A stretch of DNA of 10,982 nt, from NCBI GenBank assembly GCA_030622585.1, contig JAUXFZ010000039.1:1-10982 (forward strand). Direction: 5' to 3'. The position numbers and the translations under genes are program-made. Of the stretch, positions 6,574 to 10,982 are shown one piece after another. The stretch's first letter is position 1. Each line of letters starts with the position of its first letter. The DNA comes from Myxococcales bacterium. Lineage in GTDB: Bacteria; Myxococcota_A; Polyangia; Polyangiales; Houyiibacteriaceae. A model generated the notes under the pieces. The model was not told the DNA's origin. It saw only the letters and a list, made by a program, of their open reading frames with translations, and did no database searches.

Positions 6574-6723
6574 GCGGCTCTCCCAGGCTTTCAGGATGCC
6601 GTCCCTGTACCAAGCCTCCAACTTAACGGCGTAAGTGTGCGGACTGTTTGGCGTCTTCAAAGGTTTTGCGACCTCGCGCCATGTCCGCTAGGGTGCCGGT
6701 CAGGTCTTGCGGCAAAGCGCGCG
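6574..6723. other. Divergent intergenic region between the M23 peptidase and the unknown gene
   Basis: About 150 bp between two outward-facing genes, so promoters for both should lie here. I found no convincing -35/-10 pair on either strand. No strong inverted repeat or RNA gene was seen. Confidence 0.4.
6580..6584 (-). promoter_or_regulatory. Ribosome binding site deciding a TTG start
   Basis: On the minus strand GGGAG lies 6 nt before the TTG at 6573-6571. It supports this rare start for the M23 peptidase over the TTG at 6660. There is no in-frame ATG near the signal peptide. Confidence 0.55.
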
Positions 6724-7647
6724 ATGAGTAACCAAGTAGGGATGGAAATTTTGGGGGAACGCCTCGCGAGGCTCGCAAACCGCCAGGAGCTTTTTGCTCG
6801 GCGGCAGTACGAACCGGTGATCGCACAAGAGTCGCTCGGCTCGACAACGTCGGTTTGGTTTGGCGTTGGCGTTGCGGCGGACGACGCGAGCTGCGGTCTT
6901 CCGGTCGACGTCCTCGTGCTCGTTTTCGCGCAAGAGATGGTACGTCGTGAGCTTGGGCTCGCGAAGAGCTCCATACTCATCGCCGACAGCAACGCGTGCA
7001 ACGCCGGTGTGCCGAGGCTCGACGTGCATCGCGCCGCATCGCTCGCGCAAGCGCCGTTGGAGGCACTGGTCGATCTCTTTGGCTTCCCCGTCGACATCCG
7101 CCGTTCATCTTCGTTAGCCCCAGCCTCCGAAGTGGAGCGCAAGCAAAAAGCGCTCGAAATCGACAACGGCTACGTGGCCCAGCAGCTCGTTCAAACGGAG
7201 ATCATGCGTACGCGCGGGGCTGCCGTCAAAGTTGGTTGGGCTCTGTCGGCTGCCACCTATGACGAGACCTACTTCGACCGCCTGTACCGCAATCGCTTTG
7301 GCAACCATGTCACGTTTGCCTACACGATTGGTGGCCGAACGCTCAACCCACAGCGTCCGCGTGCGTGCCCGTACCTCTGCCGCGAGCCGCAGGACCGCCT
7401 CCTGCTCGGCACCAAAGAGAACGCGGTTCGAAAGCTCTACAATGACGCTGCTTCGCCTGCGGTCCGCGGGTATCGCCGATTGATCGGTAAGCTTGCCCGC
7501 GCGTATCACCATCTCACCGGGGATGACCCGGGAACGCCCGAGAGCTTCCTGCAGTTCGTCGTCGACGCGTCGGCACGCCCGGCTACTGTAGGAAAGCGGA
7601 CAGCCCGCGAATCGCGAGCCGGCGCCCCGTCGAGCTTCGCTCCCTGA
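6724..7647 (+). CDS. Uncharacterised protein; possible degenerate class I aminoacyl-tRNA-synthetase-like fold
   Basis: 307 residues from the ATG at 6724. The frame is open back to 6637, but that GTG lies far up the intergenic region. An ATG at 6742 is an alternative; neither has a clear ribosome site. No signal peptide or membrane segment, so cytoplasmic. I do not recognise the family. Some features recall Tyr/Trp-tRNA synthetases: LPVDVLVLVFAQEMVRRELG (59-78) where a HIGH-motif helix would lie, then ILIADSNACNAG (84-95) like the 'LLADxHA' strand, LDLFGF-type spacing, a mid region with VKVGW and DETYFDRLY, and finally PYLCREPQDRLLLGTK (216-231) where a KMSKS-like loop would be. HIGH and KMSKS themselves are absent. 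This is pattern reading only and could be wrong. The C-terminal ~30 residues are low complexity (Ala/Arg/Ser), and their codons overlap the sulfotransferase gene on the other strand. Confidence 0.7.
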   Translation: MSNQVGMEILGERLARLANRQELFARRQYEPVIAQESLGSTTSVWFGVGVAADDASCGLPVDVLVLVFAQEMVRRELGLAKSSILIADSNACNAGVPRLDVHRAASLAQAPLEALVDLFGFPVDIRRSSSLAPASEVERKQKALEIDNGYVAQQLVQTEIMRTRGAAVKVGWALSAATYDETYFDRLYRNRFGNHVTFAYTIGGRTLNPQRPRACPYLCREPQDRLLLGTKENAVRKLYNDAASPAVRGYRRLIGKLARAYHHLTGDDPGTPESFLQFVVDASARPATVGKRTARESRAGAPSSFAP

Positions 7648-8497
7648 ACTCACGCGTCTGCGCGTCGCTCAGGGCGATCGCGCCTCGCCCGCTTTGACCC
7701 GAGCGGAGAAACGACTGCGGGCTCACGCCGCGTTCGAGCAGAAGTGCCGTCGCGTGGTCGAAGACCGACTCGCGTCGCTTCATGGCGTCGAAGCTGCTCT
7801 CGATGACGGCTCGATCGATCCATCGTTCACTACGACCCCACCCGAGGAACTCGACGATGCGTTCGATCGAGGCCTTGCGATCGGCCAACAGGTCTTCGTA
7901 GCGGACGATCAACACATCGGGGTCGGACCGGTGTTTGTGCCAACCGGCCACATGCTCGACCCACGACCCGTACTGCACGTGCCCCTCCATGAAACGCCGG
8001 TAGAAGTCGTCGAGGGTCCCTTCGAAGCCGAGGTACGCGCAGTAGAAATGGAAATACGACACCAGCACGTCCAAGCCGTCTCGCTCGACGTAGATGTAGC
8101 GTGCTCCGTCGGGCAGCCACTCTCGCGGCAGATGGCTCTTGAACACCCGCGGCGACGCGAAGTGTTCCAAATCAGACGCGGTGAGCTCGCCGATCGCGAG
8201 TGAGCGCTCGAACCACGGTGACACCTTCGTGAGATGGGTCGGATCGGGTTGCTCGTCGTGGGCGAGTAGATACAGAATCCACTGGGTGAGCGTGGTCCCC
8301 GAGCGCGGATAGCTCGAGATGAAGACGTCCGTCGGCCGCACTTCGAGCTCCATCCGGCCTCGCAGGAAGTTGGCGATTCGGCGAGCGTTGTCCAGGTTGC
8401 GAACAGCGATGTCGAGCGCGCTCGTCGCCATGCCCAGAACGCGGCTTGCCGTCTTCTGCAGTGGATCTCGTGTCGTGGTCGTCTTGGTTGGCCGCAT
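7583..8497 (-). CDS. PAPS-dependent sulfotransferase (Sulfotransfer_1 family)
   Basis: 304 residues, typical for cytosolic-type sulfotransferases. It transfers sulfate from PAPS to a hydroxyl or amine of a small molecule or lipid. The 5'-phosphosulfate loop is SYPRSGTTLTQW (62-73). His122 in FKSHLP matches the catalytic His of KTHLP. YVERDGLDVLVSYFHFY (136-152) is the 3'-phosphate motif, with Arg139 and Ser147. A reduced form of the terminal RKGxxGDWK motif is seen as RSGQSGRG (265-272). All key residues are present, so it is probably active; the acceptor cannot be predicted. The ATG at 8497 lacks a strong ribosome site; an internal ATG at 8431 is a shorter alternative. The last 65 nt overlap the 3' end of the unknown gene on the opposite strand. 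It diverges from the TauE/SafE gene with 30 bp between starts. Confidence 0.9.
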   Translation of the reverse strand: MRPTKTTTTRDPLQKTASRVLGMATSALDIAVRNLDNARRIANFLRGRMELEVRPTDVFISSYPRSGTTLTQWILYLLAHDEQPDPTHLTKVSPWFERSLAIGELTASDLEHFASPRVFKSHLPREWLPDGARYIYVERDGLDVLVSYFHFYCAYLGFEGTLDDFYRRFMEGHVQYGSWVEHVAGWHKHRSDPDVLIVRYEDLLADRKASIERIVEFLGWGRSERWIDRAVIESSFDAMKRRESVFDHATALLLERGVSPQSFLRSGQSGRGAIALSDAQTREFRERSSTGRRLAIRGLSAFLQ

Positions 8498-8527
8498 GAT
8501 CAGACGCTGACTACCCTAGCACCGCCG

Positions 8528-9268
8528 ATGGAAGCCCTAGCACATATCACGACCCCGGAGTTCGGCGTGGCGCTCATCGTGAGCTTCTTCGCGGCGGCGC
8601 TACATAGCACGGTGGGGTTCGGCTTCGCGTTGCTCAGCGTTCCGCTCCTTTCGCTTCTCAACCCGTTGTTCGCGCCGGTGCCCCAGCTCTTGGTCGTGTT
8701 CCCACTGACTCTGGCCATTGTTTGGCGCGAGCGCCATGCCATCGAAGTCCGGAGCACGCTGTGGATTTTCGCCGGTCGAGTGCCAGGCGCGCTGATTGGC
8801 GTAGCCCTGCTCAAGTTGCTTTCGAGCTCCGCACTCGATGTTCTGATGTCGCTGATGGTGATGCTCGGTGTCGGGATCGTCGTCAGCAGGGGAGCGTTTC
8901 GTCGAACTCCGACTCGCGAGTTTGGCGCCGGTGTTGCCTCGGGAACCATGGCGATGGTGTCCGCCATCGGCGGGCCTCCCATTGCGCTTCTCTATCGCAA
9001 CGACGCCGGCCCGACCGTGCGTGCCAACCTCGGCTTGGTGTTCGCTGTTGGCGTCTGCATCACCATCGGCGTGCGCGCCGCGGCCGGAGAAGTGAGCTGG
9101 GATGAGGTCGTCATCGGGGTCGCGCTGTTGCCGGCGGTGTGGCTGGGGCTGCGGGCGAGCCATAGCTTGATTCCGCGCGTCGATGATTCGCGACTCCGCA
9201 ACATCATCGTTGCGGTCGCGGTCGCCGCGGCGCTGTTACTGTTCCTGCGGGGCGCGTTCAGCTGGTGA
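8528..9268 (+). CDS. TauE/SafE family membrane permease (putative sulfite/organosulfur exporter)
   Basis: 246 residues, the usual family size, with about eight hydrophobic segments arranged as two related halves. The first half has STVGFGFALLSVPLL (27-41). The second has the matching GVASGTMAMVSAIGGPPIAL (135-154). This duplicated glycine-rich motif is the family signature. Members are implicated in export of sulfite, sulfoacetate or other anions, but most are untested and the substrate cannot be read from sequence. The ATG at 8528 is 30 bp from the divergent sulfotransferase start, so each promoter must sit partly in the other's 5' coding region. A shared sulfur theme with that neighbour is suggestive only. 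Its 3' end overlaps the L,D-transpeptidase gene by 11 nt, tail to tail. Confidence 0.87.
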   Translation: MEALAHITTPEFGVALIVSFFAAALHSTVGFGFALLSVPLLSLLNPLFAPVPQLLVVFPLTLAIVWRERHAIEVRSTLWIFAGRVPGALIGVALLKLLSSSALDVLMSLMVMLGVGIVVSRGAFRRTPTREFGAGVASGTMAMVSAIGGPPIALLYRNDAGPTVRANLGLVFAVGVCITIGVRAAAGEVSWDEVVIGVALLPAVWLGLRASHSLIPRVDDSRLRNIIVAVAVAAALLLFLRGAFSW

Positions 9269-10655
9269 ACTGAATCCAGGTCGTTTCACTCTGGAACCGC
9301 ACGGCATGCCAGTCGGCTGGGACCACCGGTTCGGTCCAGTAGTAGAGCCAGCGAGCATCGACCGGTGCGATGTTCGTGCAGCCATGACTCCGCACTTTGC
9401 CGAAATCGGTGTGCCAGTACGCGCCGTGAAGCGCGAATCCCCCGTGGTAGTAGAGTGTCCACGGAACTTCCTCGACTTCGTAGAACCCGTCGATCGGATC
9501 GGTCGCGTTCATCGTGGTCGAGATGTACTTCTGCTGAATCTCGAAGAGCCCAGTCGGTGGCTCATAGCCTTCCTTGCCGCTCGAGATGAGCGTCGCGTAG
9601 ACCGCCTTGTCGCCTTCGTAGGCCACGAGCGATTGCTCCGAGAGGTCGACATGAATCCATTTCCCGTTCGCCGGAACGCCACTCGGGCGCTTGGTCTGAC
9701 GCACCACGCGCACCTCGTCGCGGCGAACGGCACCGGGCGTGCCCGAGACATACTCCACACCGTCTTTGGTGAGCTCCTCTTCAACCACGAAGCGGGAATG
9801 CTTTTGCGCCGTGCCTGTCACCTGAACCTTGCCGCCCTCGATGCTCAGTAGCTCCCGGTCCTCGCCGTACACGATGGCGAGCGGAAGGTGCCAGCCGTCC
9901 CGGCCTAGCTCTTCCCCTCGGACGATCTCTGGATTACGAAGCTCGACGTCGCTTTCCCGAACGAAGCGCCCGCGAACGGTCCGGTAGAAGACCGCGCCAT
10001 CCGCCTTGCGCGTCTCTTTCTCGGCAAGCGCGAGGAAGTAGTCCCCTTCCATCAGGGAGGACACCGCCTCGGGGGTGGCGCCCTTCTTCTCCATCGCGCG
10101 ACGCGCCTGCTTCTCTTCTTGCACCGTCGGGATGCGGTAGTAACGCGGTGCACGCTTCGTGATGACGCGCGAGTATTGATAGGGGAGGTGGTTGCTGACC
10201 TTGGCAGGGGGCACGCCGTACCGGTTCGTGCTCGGGGTGTCGCTCACATGAAAGCCAAGCGCCGTGCAGACGTACCCAAAGGGCGCGACTTCGTACCAGC
10301 TGCCGTCGTTGCAGCCAGAGCCGCTTACCTTGTCTCCCACCTCCACCACGCTGCCCCGCCGCACGACCCCCGAGACCTTCGGGCTGCTCGCGGCTTTGTC
10401 GTAGATGAAGGAGTCGTAGTGAAAGGCAGACCCAAAGTGCCCGGATGTGCCGGGATTGTTCTTCGGGCTTTGCTGCCGCTCATTCCAATCGTCGAGAGTG
10501 GGGGCCGGCAGCACACCTTGCCCGCGGATCATCTCCGCGCGCTGGTGCCGTTCGGTGACGCCGTGCTCGCCAAGAGCGACCGCACCACTACTGACGCCGG
10601 CGATGAGGATCGCCAGGCACGACAAGGACCATGGATTCAAGAGAAGCCGAAGCAT
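9258..10655 (-). CDS. Secreted L,D-transpeptidase (YkuD domain) with N-terminal SH3-like domains
   Basis: 465 residues from the ATG at 10655. Residues 1-28 are a signal peptide or signal anchor (hydrophobic core LSCLAILIAGVSSGAVA). An SH3-like module (about 75-137) carries Cys115 and Cys130, a possible disulfide. A second module (about 200-240) ends FVRESDVEL. The C-terminal YkuD domain starts near KWIHVDLSEQSLVAY (332-346) and holds the catalytic block from FALHG (His410) to SHGCTNI, with Cys426 as nucleophile and His424 beside it. YkuD enzymes form 3-3 crosslinks in peptidoglycan or attach outer membrane proteins to it. All catalytic residues are present. It is larger than simple YkuD proteins because of the front modules, which probably target the wall (inference). 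A candidate promoter is seen about 50 nt upstream. Confidence 0.92.
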   Translation of the reverse strand: MLRLLLNPWSLSCLAILIAGVSSGAVALGEHGVTERHQRAEMIRGQGVLPAPTLDDWNERQQSPKNNPGTSGHFGSAFHYDSFIYDKAASSPKVSGVVRRGSVVEVGDKVSGSGCNDGSWYEVAPFGYVCTALGFHVSDTPSTNRYGVPPAKVSNHLPYQYSRVITKRAPRYYRIPTVQEEKQARRAMEKKGATPEAVSSLMEGDYFLALAEKETRKADGAVFYRTVRGRFVRESDVELRNPEIVRGEELGRDGWHLPLAIVYGEDRELLSIEGGKVQVTGTAQKHSRFVVEEELTKDGVEYVSGTPGAVRRDEVRVVRQTKRPSGVPANGKWIHVDLSEQSLVAYEGDKAVYATLISSGKEGYEPPTGLFEIQQKYISTTMNATDPIDGFYEVEEVPWTLYYHGGFALHGAYWHTDFGKVRSHGCTNIAPVDARWLYYWTEPVVPADWHAVRFQSETTWIQFTS

Positions 10656-10703
10656 ATGACTCGCTTTGAGGTTGGCGCTCGACCCACCGTGCGCCGCCGT
10701 CCG

Positions 10704-10731
10704 AGGATAGCGCCACTTTCGCGGGATTCAA
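10704..10731 (-). promoter_or_regulatory. Candidate sigma70-type promoter for the L,D-transpeptidase gene
   Basis: Read on the minus strand: TTGAAT (10731-10726), 16 nt spacer, TATCCT (10709-10704). Each box has 4 of 6 consensus bases, and the TATCCT lies about 50 nt from the ATG at 10655, a normal leader length. Found by eye; not tested. Confidence 0.35.
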
Positions 10732-10750
10732 AAGATCGGCCGCCCATCGG

Positions 10751-10772
10751 TTTTCTGGCGCATTTTCTGCGC
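10751..10772. repeat. Short imperfect tandem repeat in a divergent promoter region
   Basis: TTTTCTGGCGC (10751-10761) is followed after one base by TTTTCTGCGC (10763-10772). The pair sits between the divergent L,D-transpeptidase and membrane-protein genes, about 36 nt before the latter's ATG. It could be an operator half-site pair on one helix face, with a 12-nt period, or chance. Confidence 0.35.
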
Positions 10773-10808
10773 TAGGGGCTCCCCGATGGCAGGTGCTAAA
10801 CCGCGGTC

Positions 10809-10982
10809 ATGCCCTCCGAACACGCGCAACAAGCCCTCTCCCACCTTCGCGATCCGTCCGATTTTCAGTGGTACGTGATCCCGCTGCTCGTGATCGTCCT
10901 CTACATCTATCACGACCAGAGCGGACGAAAGAACTACAGCGTCGTCTTCGCAGGCCTCGCGCTATGGGGCATGGATTGGTTC
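10809..10982 (+). CDS. Putative membrane protein, N-terminal 58 residues (3' truncated by window end)
   Basis: From the ATG at 10809 the frame stays open to the last base, giving 58 codons. A short polar N-terminus (MPSEHAQQALSHLRDPSDF) leads into a membrane helix (WYVIPLLVIVLYIY). A charged loop HDQSGRKN and a second hydrophobic segment (VVFAGLALWGMDWF) then run into the window edge. The base pattern is typical of coding DNA here (third position mostly G/C). I do not recognise the family well enough to name a function. No strong ribosome site is visible upstream. It diverges from the L,D-transpeptidase gene. Confidence 0.65.
   Translation, partial: MPSEHAQQALSHLRDPSDFQWYVIPLLVIVLYIYHDQSGRKNYSVVFAGLALWGMDWF

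Noticed and set aside
6574..6660. TTG at 6660 as the start of the M23 peptidase
   Set aside because: It would put 29 polar residues before the signal peptide; the TTG at 6573 has GGGAG at the right spacing.
8600..9163. Minus-strand open frame opposite the TauE/SafE gene
   Set aside because: Highly polar, low-complexity translation (many Gln, His, Arg, Asp); the plus-strand frame has the duplicated family motif and membrane helices.
10119..10775. Plus-strand open frame opposite the start of the L,D-transpeptidase
   Set aside because: The minus strand encodes a signal peptide and SH3-like module; the plus-strand product shows no motif.
1..10982. Defence system, phage, transposon, CRISPR or tRNA content
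   Set aside because: I looked for transposase or integrase motifs, spaced direct repeats, tRNA-like cloverleaves and nuclease/toxin motifs on both strands and saw none.

Overview
This is a GC-rich, gene-dense bacterial window with short intergenic gaps and several tail-to-tail gene overlaps. The contents are a sterol-type oxidase/dehydrogenase pair, a poly-gamma-glutamate operon, a DUF4136-like lipoprotein, secreted wall enzymes with low-complexity tails, and a eukaryote-like PAPS sulfotransferase. Together they suggest a Gram-negative of the former Deltaproteobacteria (myxobacterium-like). That placement is inference; no rRNA or marker gene is present.

Layout. (1) Positions 2-1360, + strand: the 3' end of a fatty-acid hydroxylase/sterol-desaturase-superfamily gene, followed 3 nt later by an extended short-chain dehydrogenase of the 3-beta-hydroxysteroid dehydrogenase type. 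(2) Positions 1590-4517, + strand: a tightly overlapping poly-gamma-glutamate cassette of pgsB, pgsC and a third membrane-anchored protein resembling the 'poly-gamma-glutamate system protein' family (PgsW-like). A candidate promoter lies about 150 nt upstream. No pgsA/capA is visible. (3) Positions 4568-5209, + strand: a DUF4136-like lipoprotein with an extreme Trp/Tyr-rich segment. (4) Positions 5206-6573, - strand: a secreted M23 (LytM-type) endopeptidase with an N-terminal lysozyme-like domain whose catalytic Glu appears replaced by Gln. (5) Positions 6724-7647, + strand: an unrecognised protein, possibly a degenerate class I aminoacyl-tRNA-synthetase-like fold. It overlaps at its 3' end with (6) a PAPS-dependent sulfotransferase on the - strand (7583-8497). 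(7) Positions 8528-9268, + strand: a TauE/SafE-family permease, divergent from the sulfotransferase with only 30 bp between them. (8) Positions 9258-10655, - strand: a secreted YkuD L,D-transpeptidase with SH3-like domains. (9) Positions 10809-10982, + strand: the start of a small membrane protein cut by the window edge.

The common thread is the cell envelope: membrane lipid or sterol tailoring, poly-gamma-glutamate capsule or secreted polymer, an envelope lipoprotein, and two peptidoglycan enzymes (an endopeptidase and an L,D-crosslinking or protein-anchoring transpeptidase). Only the desaturase-SDR pair and the pgs cassette look like true operons from spacing. The rest is a mosaic of divergent and convergent single genes. 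No mobile element, RNA gene, CRISPR array or gene-free stretch over 300 bases was found; the longest non-coding gap is 1361-1589.
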